A stretch of DNA of 64,000 nt. Origin: Reichenbachiella faecimaris. GTDB taxonomy: Bacteria > Bacteroidota > Bacteroidia > Cytophagales > Cyclobacteriaceae. The translations under genes were made by a program, and so were the position numbers. Below, one piece after another: positions 42,930-52,513 of this stretch. The notes under the pieces were generated by a model that saw only the letters and a program-made list of their open reading frames with translations, did not search any database and was not told the origin of the DNA. Position 1 is the first letter of the stretch; each line of letters starts with the position of its first letter. Where the stretch lies: the NCBI RefSeq assembly GCF_900176375.1, contig NZ_FWYF01000005.1:1-64000 (forward strand), in the 5' to 3' direction.

Positions 42930-44852
42930 TTATTTATAGCTTCTTTGAGTCAATTTCACATTTTCGAATTCTAAAGGCTCTTTGTTGAGTTTTTCCTCCT
43001 TGCCCTCGCCCTGGTATTCCCAGGCCGCTACATAAGAGAATTCATCGTCTATCCTTAACGCCTCTCCTTCAGGAGTCTGTGATTCTTCACGAAAGTGACC
43101 GCCACATGATTCTTTTCTATTTTGAGCATCATCTATCATCAATTCACCAAGCTCGATAAAATCGGCTACTCTATTGGCTTTTTCGAGAGACATATTCATC
43201 TCTTCGTTTTCGCCCAACACCTTTACATTTTTCCAAAATTCTTCTTTCAAAGCTTTGATCTTGCCTTTGGCAATTTTCAAACCTTCTTCGTTTCTGGCCA
43301 TACCACAATACTCCCACATGATGTGGCCCAGTTCTTTATGGAAATCATCAACTGTTTTCTCTCCATTGATGCTAAGGAGTTTTTCAATTCTTTCCTTTAC
43401 AGCAGTTTCTGCCTTTTGAAACTCTTGATGATCAGTAGGGATTTTATCATAAGGCATGTCTGCCAAATAATCGCCAATTGTATAAGGTAATACAAAGTAG
43501 CCATCAGCCAAACCTTGCATCAATGCACTAGCACCTAATCTATTTGCACCATGATCTGAGAAGTTGGCTTCACCAGCTGCGTACAGCCCAGGAACTGTAG
43601 TCATCAGATTGTAATCTACCCAAAGACCACCCATGGTGTAGTGTACTGCTGGATAGATCATCATTGGCATCTCATAAGGGTTGTCTCCAGTGATTTGTTC
43701 GTACATGTCGAACAAGTTGCCATACTTACCTTTTACAGTCTCAATGCCGTCGCGTTTGATGGCTTCAGAGAAATCAAGAAATACAGCCAATCCAGTGTTG
43801 CCAACGCCACGACCTTCATCGCACATTTGTTTGGCATTTCTAGAAGCTACGTCTCTCGGGACCAAGTTGCCAAAGGCAGGATATTTTCTCTCCAAATAAT
43901 AATCTCTGTCTTCCTCAGCTATCTTGGCAGCATCTGCTGCTTTCAAGCCTTTTACAGCCGTCTTGGGTACCCAAATTCTCCCATCGTTTCTTAGTGATTC
44001 AGACATCAATGTCAATTTGGACTGGTGATCTCCTGATACTGGAATACATGTAGGGTGGATTTGGGTGTAGCAAGGATTTCCGAAGAAGGCTCCTTTTTTA
44101 TGTGCTCTCCAGGCTGCTGTTACATTTGATCCCATGGCGTTTGTAGAAAGGAAGAATACGTTGCCATAACCACCAGTGGCTAATACCACTGCATGAGCAC
44201 TGTGCGATTCGATTTTACCAGTGATCAAATTTCTGGTTACAATTCCACGAGCCTGTCCATCCACTATTACCACATCCAACATCTCAGTTCTTGCATGTAG
44301 CTGAACTTTCCCAGAGGCTACTTGTCTACTCAAAGCACTGTAGGCGCCCAGAAGTAGTTGTTGTCCTGTTTGGCCTCTGGCGTAGAAAGTACGAGAAACC
44401 TGCGCGCCACCAAATGACCTATTGTCCAATAGTCCTCCATAGTCGCGAGCAAAAGGAACACCCTGCGCTACGCATTGGTCAATGATATTAACTGAAACTT
44501 CAGCTAGTCTATGGATGTTAGCCTCGCGACCTCTGTAGTCACCACCTTTGATGGTATCATAAAAAAGTCTGAAAACTGAGTCTCCATCATTTTGATAATT
44601 TTTGGCAGCATTGATACCACCTTGAGCAGCAATACTGTGTGCCCTTCTTGGGCTGTCTTGAAAGCAGAAGGACTTGACATTGTAACCGAGCTCACCAAAT
44701 GAAGCAGCAGCAGCAGCTCCTGCCAGACCAGTTCCTACAACAATTACGTCATATTTCCTTTTGTTGGCTGGGTTGACCAGTTTGCTCTTGAATTTGTGTT
44801 TCGTCCACTTCTCAGCTAACGGTCCTTCAGGTATTTTTGAATCTAAAGCCAT
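42930..44852 (-). CDS. sdhA: Succinate dehydrogenase flavoprotein subunit
   Basis: The 640-residue protein binds FAD covalently. [19 protein letters not shown] is the dinucleotide motif, and the His that carries FAD is in [14 protein letters not shown] near residue 67. Active-site regions PTCIPVSG and ARNEEGL are present, as is [14 protein letters not shown]. It oxidises succinate to fumarate in the TCA cycle at the inner membrane. It lies between sdhC (29 bp) and sdhB (8 bp) on the same strand. Its length is normal for the Bacteroidota-type subunit. Confidence 0.96.
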   Translation of the reverse strand: MALDSKIPEGPLAEKWTKHKFKSKLVNPANKRKYDVIVVGTGLAGAAAAASFGELGYNVKSFCFQDSPRRAHSIAAQGGINAAKNYQNDGDSVFRLFYDTIKGGDYRGREANIHRLAEVSVNIIDQCVAQGVPFARDYGGLLDNRSFGGAQVSRTFYARGQTGQQLLLGAYSALSRQVASGKVQLHARTEMLDVVIVDGQARGIVTRNLITGKIESHSAHAVVLATGGYGNVFFLSTNAMGSNVTAAWRAHKKGAFFGNPCYTQIHPTCIPVSGDHQSKLTLMSESLRNDGRIWVPKTAVKGLKAADAAKIAEEDRDYYLERKYPAFGNLVPRDVASRNAKQMCDEGRGVGNTGLAVFLDFSEAIKRDGIETVKGKYGNLFDMYEQITGDNPYEMPMMIYPAVHYTMGGLWVDYNLMTTVPGLYAAGEANFSDHGANRLGASALMQGLADGYFVLPYTIGDYLADMPYDKIPTDHQEFQKAETAVKERIEKLLSINGEKTVDDFHKELGHIMWEYCGMARNEEGLKIAKGKIKALKEEFWKNVKVLGENEEMNMSLEKANRVADFIELGELMIDDAQNRKESCGGHFREESQTPEGEALRIDDEFSYVAAWEYQGEGKEEKLNKEPLEFENVKLTQRSYK

Positions 44853-44881
44853 TATATATAGGTCTTAATTTTTTTAATCTA

Positions 44882-45568
44882 TTAAAATGATATATTCAAA
44901 TACATCAAGATCGGAATAATCGCGAATCCAAATGGAATTAGAATTGAATAAAGTAATCCAAGTTTGGATATGAAAGGGGTGTATTTCTTGTGGTTGAGTC
45001 CCATAGACTGAAATGCACTTGAAAAACCATGTGATAAATGAAACCCTAGAAAAATCATGCAGATTACATAAAACCCAACAATTAAAGGATTCGAAAATGT
45101 AAAATCAACAATGGCATATCCATCTAGAATTGTCAATGCACCGTAGGTTACTTCCTCTATAGTTTCGCCCTTGAATTCGTACCAGAAGCCTTTTAGATGA
45201 GCAATCAGGAATATTAATGTAATAATTCCAAGCAAAGCCATATTCTTAGACGCCCAGCTGCTTTTTGAATCCTTAGTAGGAACTTTGTAACGCACATTTC
45301 TAGCTGCTTTGTTTTTCATGGTTAGGATAATTCCATCAATCACATGAACTATGATGAAAAAGAAATTGCCATAGGAGACTACCTTTATAAAAGGATTATT
45401 AGCCATGTTGTGAGCGTAGATATTAAATGCTTCACCGTCTGTACCAAATAGAAGCTGCAAATTTCCAGCTAAATGGATAACCAGAAACAAAATTAAAAAT
45501 AGCCCAGTCAGTGCCATCAAGAGTTTTTTGCCGACGCTGCCTGAAAGTGTTTGTGTAAACCAACTCAT
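44882..45568 (-). CDS. sdhC: Succinate dehydrogenase cytochrome b subunit
   Basis: The 228-residue membrane protein has five hydrophobic helices and His residues for two haem b groups (VIHLAGNLQ, HVIDG, AHLKGF, HLSHGF). This is the single-anchor, di-haem type that replaces SdhC plus SdhD and reacts with menaquinone. The start at 45568 (MSWFTQTLSGSVGKK) is chosen because it gives the family N-terminus; an in-frame ATG 66 bp upstream lies in the promoter. It is the first gene of the sdh operon. Confidence 0.93.
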   Translation of the reverse strand: MSWFTQTLSGSVGKKLLMALTGLFLILFLVIHLAGNLQLLFGTDGEAFNIYAHNMANNPFIKVVSYGNFFFIIVHVIDGIILTMKNKAARNVRYKVPTKDSKSSWASKNMALLGIITLIFLIAHLKGFWYEFKGETIEEVTYGALTILDGYAIVDFTFSNPLIVGFYVICMIFLGFHLSHGFSSAFQSMGLNHKKYTPFISKLGLLYSILIPFGFAIIPILMYLNISF

Positions 45569-45607
45569 ACGTATGATTGTTGAAAATTTAGATGCTAAAT
45601 GATGCCC

Positions 45608-45638
45608 CAAATATATAGTTGGGGCGCATAGCAAGCAA
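45608..45638 (-). promoter_or_regulatory. Putative promoter of sdhCAB
   Basis: On the minus strand TTG (45638-45636) is followed after 20 bp by TATATTTG (45615-45608). This fits the Bacteroidota TTTG-N19-21-TAnnTTTG promoter and lies 39 bp before the sdhC ATG. Confidence 0.6.
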
Positions 45639-45835
45639 TGGAATGCGAAAATCAGTTTGGGTATTTAGACTAATTATAAATTAGTCGAGTAAGAATGGCG
45701 AACATGAAAAATCTTAGACCAAATAATTTCGAGATTGGTAGATGAATTACGGTAACAATGCCGTTTATCTTATATATTTAATGCCAAAGATTCTTTTGTT
45801 TCAACTTTATATGGAACAAAAAGGATAGGGAATGA

Positions 45836-45855
45836 GTTGAAAGAATTGTTTCAAC
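45836..45855. promoter_or_regulatory. Inverted repeat before the T9SS cargo gene
   Basis: GTTGAAA-N6-TTTCAAC is a perfect 7-bp dyad 31 bp before the start codon. Its right arm belongs to a 10-bp direct repeat with 45796-45805. It could be an operator or an mRNA leader hairpin. Confidence 0.3.
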
Positions 45856-45886
45856 ATTGAACTTGAATATTAAACTTTTGATTTGA

Positions 45887-48814
45887 ATGTCATACCACTG
45901 GATACTTAGAATATTAGGGTCACTATGCTTTACTCTGATATTTAGTTATGAAAGTGTCTTCGCAACCCATATCAGGGCAGGAGAAATAGTAGCTGTACGT
46001 ATATCTGATTCCAATCTTACTTATAAGTTTACAGTGATAGGATATACTGATACAGGATCTACTGTGATCTTTGGAGGAGGGGATATAGATTTTGGTGATG
46101 GTACAATTCTTAACCTGACGGATAATGCCTCTGCGAGCGGTACAACTCCTTTAGAGGATGAGGTTGCTTACAATTACTTTGAAATCACACATACATTTTC
46201 GGCACCTGGAAAATACATTGTACGATATAACGAACGAAATAGAAATGCTGGTATTCAGAATATGTCCAATTCCGTGGATACCCCGTTCTACATTGAGACT
46301 AGCATTCTTATAGATCCCTTTATAGGCCTTAATGATACGCCTGTTTTTTTAGTTCCTCCTATAGATAAGGGAGCTGTAGGGGCTGCTTTTTTGCACAATC
46401 CAGGAGCTTATGATAGTGATGGAGACAGTCTTTCATATAGGATTACAGAACCCAAACAAGCATTAGATAGGGTTGTTAATAATTACCTGTCGCCAGATGA
46501 CCCAGAGTTTTATGACAATTATTTAACTGGAAATGAAGATCAGAACGACATACCAACTTTTGAAATTGATGCCATATCAGGAAATGTGCTCTGGGATGCA
46601 CCAGGAGCACCAGGTGAATATAATATTGCCTTTATAGTGGATGAATGGAGAAAGATAGAAGGTGAATGGTTCTTGCTTGGTTCTTTGACCAGAGATATGC
46701 AGGTGATTATCGAGGATACAGATAATGAAAGGCCTGAAATTACTCCTCCACCAGATGTTTGTGTGGAAGCTGGTAACACCGTAAACGAAATGATCACAGC
46801 CACAGACCCTGATGGGCATATGGTGAAATTGGAAGCTTTTGGTGGTCCATTTGAACAGGACGTGAACAAGGCCACGCTTACACCTGATGGCATATTTCAG
46901 GCATCACCTGCCAGTGCTACTTTTAATTGGCAGACCTCTTGTGAATTAGTGAGACGAAGACCCTACGAAGTGCAATTGAAGGCTACAGATAACCCAGAAT
47001 TAGGCCCTAAACTTGTAGATTTCAAAACTTGGAACATTACAGTTGTGGCTCCGGCACCCACTGGCTTAAGTGCGGCAATTGAGCCTGGAAGAACCGTAGC
47101 GCTGAGTTGGGACTCATACTCAGGATGTGTTGGTGCCAGTCTAATGCAAATTTGGAGACGTGTAGATTCGTATGAGTTTTTAGCTGAAGATTGCAATGTT
47201 GGCCTGCCAGAATCAGCAGGTTATCAATTGATTGATACGGTAGATGTAGCTTCAACTACTTATTTGGATGACAACAATGGGGCGAGATTGGCTCCTGGGG
47301 CGAATTACTGCTATAGAATTGTGGCGATCTTCCCAGAGCCAGAAGGAGGTGAGAGTTATGCCTCAACTGAAGTCTGTGCTGAAATGGGGCTAACAGCACC
47401 AGTAATAATTGAAACGGATGTTGAAAAAACCAATGAAAGTACTGGCCAAATATTTCTCAGATGGCAGCTTCCTATAGACTTAGATCTAGATGATTATGAA
47501 TACGAAATTGTCAGATTTGAAGGATTGGGAGGTCTTACTAATCCAGATACTATAGCCACAGATATTCAGAGGGTTTCAGGCGTGAATTTCTTGACCTATA
47601 CTGATACTGGCTTAGATACTAAAACCAATGCTTATCATTATGTTATAAATATGATGTTGATTGGTGAAGATGATCCAATAGATTGGTCGGCACCAGCTTC
47701 ATCCGTGTGGTTAGAAACCAGTTCTACTACACAAGGAATTGTTTTAAATTGGGAGGCATTGACTCCATGGTCTAATATAGTGCAAGCTATGCCGGGCGAT
47801 GCAACAGACAAGTATTATCATACAATATATCGGTACGAAGGAGATGGGTTTGTGTCGGAAGATGATTTAACCCAGACTGATTTTGACTCTTTGACAAGCA
47901 TTGACGCAGCTTTGACTGGATTGTACTTTGAAGATTTGAACGATGAAGACACTAATCCTTTGAATCCTAATTTGGTGTACTACTATTATGTAGAAACAAG
48001 AGGTAGTTATGGTAATGACTTAATAATTGATGATCCAATTATTAATAAATCTCAGTTTAACTCTGCGCAATTGGATGATGGGGTTGCGCCTGATTGTACA
48101 CCCGTACTCAATTTTGATGCTGACTTTAACTGTGCCACATATTTAGCCAATGAAAGGTGTTCTTTTTCGAATTACTTTCGAGATTTGAACTGGACGTATG
48201 ATTTTGGAGAATGTGATCCTGATGTGAAAGCTTATAGAATCTACTTTTCTGAAGATGGAACAGAAGAAGGATTTGGTGCAATAGGTGAAGACTACGTTGC
48301 TGAGGTGCAAGGGACCTCATTCACCCATACAGGATTGAGTTCATTCAAGGGTTGTTACAGAATTACAGCAGTAGATAAAGCGGGAAATGAAGGAGAGTGG
48401 GACGAAGAACAAACAGTCTGTGCAGACAATTGTCCAAACTATGTCCTACCTAATGCCTTTTCACCTGACAAGGATAGTCAGTTAAGAAATGAAACTTTCA
48501 CCCCATATACTGATATATTGAACAATCAGGAAGTACAAAATTTTGACTACGCTCAGTGTCCAAGATTTGTAAGGAGAGTAGAGTTCAAAGTATTTGATAG
48601 AGCAGGTGGTATTCTTTTCGATTTTAACTCTGCCAGCTCAGGGGGTGAGGGACAAAGCGTGAATAGTATTCTCATCAATTGGGATGGGAGAACCAATTCG
48701 GGTAGAGAGTTGCCAGCAGGTGTATATTATTATGGCGCTGATGTGACATTTGACGTATTGGATGAAGAGGACAGCAAGAAGACGATTAAGGGATGGGTGC
48801 AGATAGTGAAATAG
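45887..48814 (+). CDS. Secreted multidomain protein with gliding-motility-type (T9SS type B) C-terminal domain
   Basis: The 975-residue protein has a signal peptide (LRILGSLCFTLIFS, cleavage after about residue 27). Then comes a beta-rich N-terminal region (THIRAGEIVAVRI) with a PKD-like fold (DIDFGDG), and several fibronectin type III-like modules. The final 110 residues are the T9SS type B sorting domain: LPNAFSPDKDSQ, FKVFDRAGGILFD, WDGRTNSGRELPAGVYYYG and a GWVQIVK end. Such domains direct secretion by T9SS and attachment to or release from the cell surface. It resembles adhesin or gliding-associated proteins; the ligand is unknown. The downstream DCC gene overlaps its end by 22 bp. Confidence 0.88.
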   Translation: MSYHWILRILGSLCFTLIFSYESVFATHIRAGEIVAVRISDSNLTYKFTVIGYTDTGSTVIFGGGDIDFGDGTILNLTDNASASGTTPLEDEVAYNYFEITHTFSAPGKYIVRYNERNRNAGIQNMSNSVDTPFYIETSILIDPFIGLNDTPVFLVPPIDKGAVGAAFLHNPGAYDSDGDSLSYRITEPKQALDRVVNNYLSPDDPEFYDNYLTGNEDQNDIPTFEIDAISGNVLWDAPGAPGEYNIAFIVDEWRKIEGEWFLLGSLTRDMQVIIEDTDNERPEITPPPDVCVEAGNTVNEMITATDPDGHMVKLEAFGGPFEQDVNKATLTPDGIFQASPASATFNWQTSCELVRRRPYEVQLKATDNPELGPKLVDFKTWNITVVAPAPTGLSAAIEPGRTVALSWDSYSGCVGASLMQIWRRVDSYEFLAEDCNVGLPESAGYQLIDTVDVASTTYLDDNNGARLAPGANYCYRIVAIFPEPEGGESYASTEVCAEMGLTAPVIIETDVEKTNESTGQIFLRWQLPIDLDLDDYEYEIVRFEGLGGLTNPDTIATDIQRVSGVNFLTYTDTGLDTKTNAYHYVINMMLIGEDDPIDWSAPASSVWLETSSTTQGIVLNWEALTPWSNIVQAMPGDATDKYYHTIYRYEGDGFVSEDDLTQTDFDSLTSIDAALTGLYFEDLNDEDTNPLNPNLVYYYYVETRGSYGNDLIIDDPIINKSQFNSAQLDDGVAPDCTPVLNFDADFNCATYLANERCSFSNYFRDLNWTYDFGECDPDVKAYRIYFSEDGTEEGFGAIGEDYVAEVQGTSFTHTGLSSFKGCYRITAVDKAGNEGEWDEEQTVCADNCPNYVLPNAFSPDKDSQLRNETFTPYTDILNNQEVQNFDYAQCPRFVRRVEFKVFDRAGGILFDFNSASSGGEGQSVNSILINWDGRTNSGRELPAGVYYYGADVTFDVLDEEDSKKTIKGWVQIVK

Positions 48815-49206
48815 ACAATTTAGTGCTTTATGATGGCGTATGTACGTTTTGTAATAGCTCTGTAAATTTTATTCTAGATCATGAGCGCCATGCCCAATTG
48901 CACTTTACCCCCTTGCAATCTGTGAAAGGTCAGGCTATTCTAAAACAATTTGACTTACCACTTGACTATACGGATAGTTTGCTGTTTTTAAATAAAGGCG
49001 CGCTGTATTCTCAGGCAAGGGCAGCGTTCAGAATAGCAGGGTTTCTTGAAATTCCCTGGAACTGGATATCTGTATTCAGATTTCTTCCACCCTTCATTAC
49101 CAATTTCTTTTATAGGCTGGTAGCCAAACATAGATACAAATTGATGGGGCAGGCAGACGCCTGTATCTTGCCGTCTCCAGGAGTTAGAAATCGGTTTTTA
49201 GAATGA
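48793..49206 (+). CDS. DCC-family thiol-disulfide oxidoreductase (DUF393)
   Basis: The 137-residue protein shows the DCC signature: LVLYDGVCTFCNSSVNFILDH, whose D-x-x-C-x-x-C gives the family name. The rest, with FTPLQSVKGQ and RAAFRIAGFLEIPW, is typical. The CxxC pair suggests redox activity, but substrates are unknown. The start overlaps the end of the T9SS cargo gene by 22 bp in another frame, implying coupling. No signal peptide is present, so it would not act on the exported protein directly. Confidence 0.85.
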   Translation: MGADSEIDNLVLYDGVCTFCNSSVNFILDHERHAQLHFTPLQSVKGQAILKQFDLPLDYTDSLLFLNKGALYSQARAAFRIAGFLEIPWNWISVFRFLPPFITNFFYRLVAKHRYKLMGQADACILPSPGVRNRFLE

Positions 49207-49218
49207 TCCCATTTCGAT

Positions 49219-49226
49219 TAAGTTTG
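49219..49226 (+). promoter_or_regulatory. Putative -7 element of fabD
   Basis: TAAGTTTG matches TAnnTTTG, 25 bp before the fabD ATG. It would make fabD independent of the upstream genes. Confidence 0.42.
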
Positions 49227-49251
49227 CCTTCAAATTTTAATTAGAAATAAA

Positions 49252-50124
49252 ATGAAAGCATACGTATTCCCAGGACAGGGCGCTCAGTTTACCGGAATGG
49301 GTAAAGATTTATATGAGAGTTCAAGTAAAGCCAAAACCCTTTTTGATAGTGCTAATCAAATCTTAGGATTTGATATTACCAAAATAATGTTTGAAGGTTC
49401 TGCTGATGAACTGAAGGAAACTAAAGTTACTCAACCAGCAGTTTTTCTTCATTCAGTGGTGTCTGCCTTGGTCAATGATGATTTCAAGCCTGATATGGTA
49501 GCTGGTCATTCTTTAGGTGAATTTTCGGCTTTGGTGGCCAATAGAACCCTAACTTTTGAAGATGGATTGAGGCTGGTTTCTCAACGTGCTCAGGCCATGC
49601 AAAAAGCTTGTGAGCTGAATCCTTCAACTATGGCAGCCATTCTTGGTTTAGAAGATGAAAAGGTAGAAGAGATTTGTGCCAGTATTGATGATGTGGTAGT
49701 GGCAGCAAACTATAACTGCCCTGGGCAGTTGGTGATTTCTGGATCAAATGCAGGTATTGAATTGGCCTGTGAAAAAATGAAAGAGGCTGGAGCTAAGAGA
49801 GCTTTGCCACTGCCAGTAGGAGGAGCTTTTCATTCCCCACTCATGGAGCCCGCACGAGAACAATTGGCTGCAGCTATTGAGGCAACTACTTTTTCGGATC
49901 CTATTTGCCCAGTCTATCAAAACGTAGATGCTAAAGCACACAGTAGTGTAGAGGAAATTAAGGACAACTTGATTGCTCAGTTGACAGCACCCGTAAGATG
50001 GACTCAGTCCGTTCAGCAAATGGTTGCTGATGGAGCAACAGATTTTGTAGAGTGCGGCCCAGGGAAAGTACTTCAAGGATTAGTGAAGAAAATATACAGA
50101 GAAGCAGAAGTGAGTGGTATTTAA
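49252..50124 (+). CDS. fabD: Malonyl-CoA:ACP transacylase
   Basis: The 290-residue cytoplasmic protein has the family motifs FPGQGAQFTGMGKDLY at the start, the nucleophilic Ser in GHSLGEFSAL near residue 87, the Arg of QRAQAM, the His of GGAFHSPLM and QLTAPVRWTQS near the end. It loads malonyl groups onto acyl carrier protein for fatty acid synthesis. Other fab genes are absent here. Its last four bases overlap the end of the convergent M48 protease gene. Confidence 0.95.
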   Translation: MKAYVFPGQGAQFTGMGKDLYESSSKAKTLFDSANQILGFDITKIMFEGSADELKETKVTQPAVFLHSVVSALVNDDFKPDMVAGHSLGEFSALVANRTLTFEDGLRLVSQRAQAMQKACELNPSTMAAILGLEDEKVEEICASIDDVVVAANYNCPGQLVISGSNAGIELACEKMKEAGAKRALPLPVGGAFHSPLMEPAREQLAAAIEATTFSDPICPVYQNVDAKAHSSVEEIKDNLIAQLTAPVRWTQSVQQMVADGATDFVECGPGKVLQGLVKKIYREAEVSGI

Positions 50125-50912
50125 TTCAGGTATTCCTTCACCACCTCCCAATCCAGGGGAATAGAAACTTCTTCAAAGTCATCAGATATTGCAAAGTCTG
50201 ATGACTTTTTTATTCTATCATTACTCATGGGGTGAGTGCTGATAAATGCTAATTTTTCTTGTAATGCTGATTGATCCTTGGCCTTCATTTTTAAGAAAAA
50301 CTGAGCCAATCGTCGAGGGTTGATTTTACTATCGTAAGCCAATTTTAGAGCAAAGTCGTCAGCCTCTTCTTCATTGAGTCTATCAAAAGAAGTGGATAAA
50401 GTGATCTTACTGATTTCAGAAATTAAAACAGGATCGCCTCCTGTCATGATACTGAAAAGGGCTTCTATTCCTATTGTTTTAATGAGTTTTTCAACCACGT
50501 GTTTATTTTCAGCGTGACCTATTTCGTGCGCAAGAATTAGTGCCAACTCTTCAGCAGACGACACTTCATCAATAAGCCCACTGAAAATGTAAATATTACC
50601 ATCCAACGTGGTGAAAGCATTGGCTTCAGGTTCGTTTATGATATGAAATTTGTATGCATACTGAGGCGAGTCTAAATTGGACAATAGCCGATTTGTAATA
50701 ATCTGAATAGAAGAATCTAATGACTGATCATGAATAAACTCAAAATCTGTCATTAGATGTTTGGTCATAAACTCAGATAACTCAGCTTCCTTTTCTAGCG
50801 AGATTGAAAATAGGTTTTCTATCTTGTCATAATTGTAATAAGAAAATCCAGCCCATACTGCCGCAAAAATGGCAATGAGAATAGCTAGTTCTTTAAGGGC
50901 ACCCCATCTCAT
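50121..50912 (-). CDS. M48-family zinc metalloprotease
   Basis: The 263-residue protein has an N-terminal membrane or signal segment (ELAILIAIFAAVWAGF) and a peptidase domain with HEIGHAENKH, the HExxH zinc site near residue 130, and the third ligand in EEADDFALKLAYD. Relatives such as BepA and LoiP degrade misfolded outer-membrane proteins in the periplasm. It starts within 4 bp of the end of the DUF4870 gene, so 50121-51984 form one operon with envelope proteins, which supports an envelope quality-control role. Confidence 0.88.
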   Translation of the reverse strand: MRWGALKELAILIAIFAAVWAGFSYYNYDKIENLFSISLEKEAELSEFMTKHLMTDFEFIHDQSLDSSIQIITNRLLSNLDSPQYAYKFHIINEPEANAFTTLDGNIYIFSGLIDEVSSAEELALILAHEIGHAENKHVVEKLIKTIGIEALFSIMTGGDPVLISEISKITLSTSFDRLNEEEADDFALKLAYDSKINPRRLAQFFLKMKAKDQSALQEKLAFISTHPMSNDRIKKSSDFAISDDFEEVSIPLDWEVVKEYLN

Positions 50913-51400
50913 AATTTTGGCGGAAGGTTTACATTATCTGCGTCACTATTGACATCATCTCTGATTTGATATACTTGGTGGTAGCATATTTTACCAAAGA
51001 AAAGAAAATAGTACATTTTTCCATTCCTGGCTTTTACTGCCCCTACAATGCTAAAAGCAAAGTAGGCCAGATTCAATATCACGAGCATAATGAGATAGCC
51101 ATAATACATATCTGAAGTTTTCAGATTGTCAAACAGAAAAATTTGGAGTGTCCAGTACATGGCTCCCGCATTAATCAGTGTGGTGGGGATTTGACTCCAA
51201 AGCGATTGCAAACTGTGAAACCGTACGAAACGGGTATTTTTCTTTTGAACAAAATAGTATATCACAGACGCAATTAAATTGATAATAGGCAAAGGAAGGC
51301 CAGCCCCCATGGCAGCAAACATCATGAGGTAAGCCCCCATAGCGTCTTCCTTTTCCTTCTTAGTGAGCTCGTCTGGTTGTTCGAGGTCGTAATATTCCAT
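50909..51400 (-). CDS. DUF4870 membrane protein
   Basis: The 163-residue protein has an acidic N-terminus and four hydrophobic segments. The RFVRFHSLQSL stretch between the first two is the DUF4870/Tic20-like signature, where the His and Gln are conserved. The family is widespread and of unknown function. Its end overlaps the M48 protease start by 4 bp and it begins 2 bp after the DUF4389 gene, so the three are translationally linked. Confidence 0.8.
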   Translation of the reverse strand: MEYYDLEQPDELTKKEKEDAMGAYLMMFAAMGAGLPLPIINLIASVIYYFVQKKNTRFVRFHSLQSLWSQIPTTLINAGAMYWTLQIFLFDNLKTSDMYYGYLIMLVILNLAYFAFSIVGAVKARNGKMYYFLFFGKICYHQVYQIRDDVNSDADNVNLPPKL

Positions 51401-51402
51401 AT

Positions 51403-51984
51403 TTATTTCCCTGAAAATGGAGGATAGTCATCAGTCATGTATCCCATATAGAGTTGAACTCTAAGACCCCATCGCATAGTACCTACGATAAACTCATGCC
51501 AAGATTCAGGAAATTTTCCAGTAAATAATACGACCCACCATCCAAGAATCCATAGGAACATAGTAGCAATGCCTCTAAAAAGAAGTAAAATACCGTGAGG
51601 TAGTATGACATAAAAAGCACCAAAAAGTAATTTGATCAATTGGGTCGAGCGACTTAATGTCTCTGGATAGGGAATTTCTAAGGTAAAGGCAGGATCTTCG
51701 CTTTCTAACCCAAAAGCAGGGTAACCATCAGCCAAATTGTAAATTCTTAAATTAACTCTAGTCGACCATTTCATTAACTTGATTTGATACTCAAAAAAAC
51801 TCTCCGGGTAGCTGCCAGTAAACATGATGATAATCCAAGAAATGAAAGACAAAATAGAGCCCCATAAGCCTAAAAACATAAGGATAAAGGCATGTGGCAA
51901 TACTATATAGAAGTAGCCGAAAATAGATCTTAGGAGCAATTCCCCTCTGGAATATGACTCTTGATGTGTTACGTTAAATGTCAT
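51403..51984 (-). CDS. DUF4389 membrane protein with internal duplication
   Basis: The 193-residue protein consists of two homologous halves. The first (about 14-95) reads LLLRSIFGYFYIVLPHAFIL ... GSYPESFFEYQIKLMKW; the second (about 110-190) reads LIKLLFGAFYVILPHGILLL ... GKFPESWHEFIVGTMRW. Each half has two membrane helices and the (F/Y)TG.(F/Y)PES motif of DUF4389. Most members have one such unit. Function is unknown. It is the first gene of the DUF4389-DUF4870-M48 operon. Confidence 0.85.
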   Translation of the reverse strand: MTFNVTHQESYSRGELLLRSIFGYFYIVLPHAFILMFLGLWGSILSFISWIIIMFTGSYPESFFEYQIKLMKWSTRVNLRIYNLADGYPAFGLESEDPAFTLEIPYPETLSRSTQLIKLLFGAFYVILPHGILLLFRGIATMFLWILGWWVVLFTGKFPESWHEFIVGTMRWGLRVQLYMGYMTDDYPPFSGK

Positions 51985-52077
51985 AGTAGTTTATTGTTTG
52001 GTTGTAAAACAGAATTCACAATATACTTTGAAATTCTGTTTGTACCAATTACAATCATTAAAGACCCCACTTTTAGA

Positions 52078-52500
52078 TTAATCTATCGTAGCCACACACT
52101 TCAATTCAATGGCAATTGGTGTGGGGAGGCAGTTGATCTCCACAGTAGTTCTGCATGGTTGATTGTCCTTGAAGTATTCTGCATAGATTTCATTATAAAT
52201 TTTGAAATCGTCTTTCATATTCGTAAGAAAAACGGTCACGTCTATCAACTGATCCCATGATGAACCAGAGGCTTCTAGAATTAGTTTTATGTTTTTGAAA
52301 ACAGAATGGCATTGATCTGCAATGTTGTAGGATATTATTTCGCCGTTTTGATTCAGTTCTACACCAGGTATTTTTTTGGTGCCTTTTTCCCTTGGGCCTA
52401 CTCCTGATAAGTAAAGTATATTCCCAACCTTTCTGGCATGAGGGTAAAGCCCAACTGGCTCGGGAGCTTCATTTGAGTTTTTTATGGATTCATTATTCAT
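52078..52500 (-). CDS. RidA-family enamine/imine deaminase
   Basis: The 140-residue protein has the Rid fold signatures: PVGLYPHARKVGNILYLSGV near the start and QPCRTTVEINCLP near the end, where the Arg is the catalytic residue that binds the carboxylate of reactive enamines. A FLTNMKDDF segment lies between. It is slightly longer than E. coli RidA because of an N-terminal extension. It probably removes 2-aminoacrylate-type intermediates. It begins 13 bp after the aminopeptidase P gene and may be co-transcribed. Confidence 0.88.
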   Translation of the reverse strand: MNNESIKNSNEAPEPVGLYPHARKVGNILYLSGVGPREKGTKKIPGVELNQNGEIISYNIADQCHSVFKNIKLILEASGSSWDQLIDVTVFLTNMKDDFKIYNEIYAEYFKDNQPCRTTVEINCLPTPIAIELKCVATID

Positions 52501-52513
52501 TTCTGGGATGTAT

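Larger units (their letters stand above)
45569..45886. other. Divergent promoter region between sdhC and the T9SS cargo gene
   Basis: The 318 bp carry the sdh promoter (45608-45638) on one side. On the other, TTGTTTCAAC occurs twice in the same orientation, at 45796-45805 and 45846-45855, exactly 50 bp apart. The second copy also closes an inverted repeat, GTTGAAA-N6-TTTCAAC (45836-45855), about 30 bp before the ATG at 45887. No gene is seen. Confidence 0.55.

Noticed and set aside
45887-48814. T9SS cargo gene as a complete gliding-motility adhesin such as SprB
   Set aside because: At 975 residues it is far shorter than SprB and lacks its repeats; only the sorting domain is shared.
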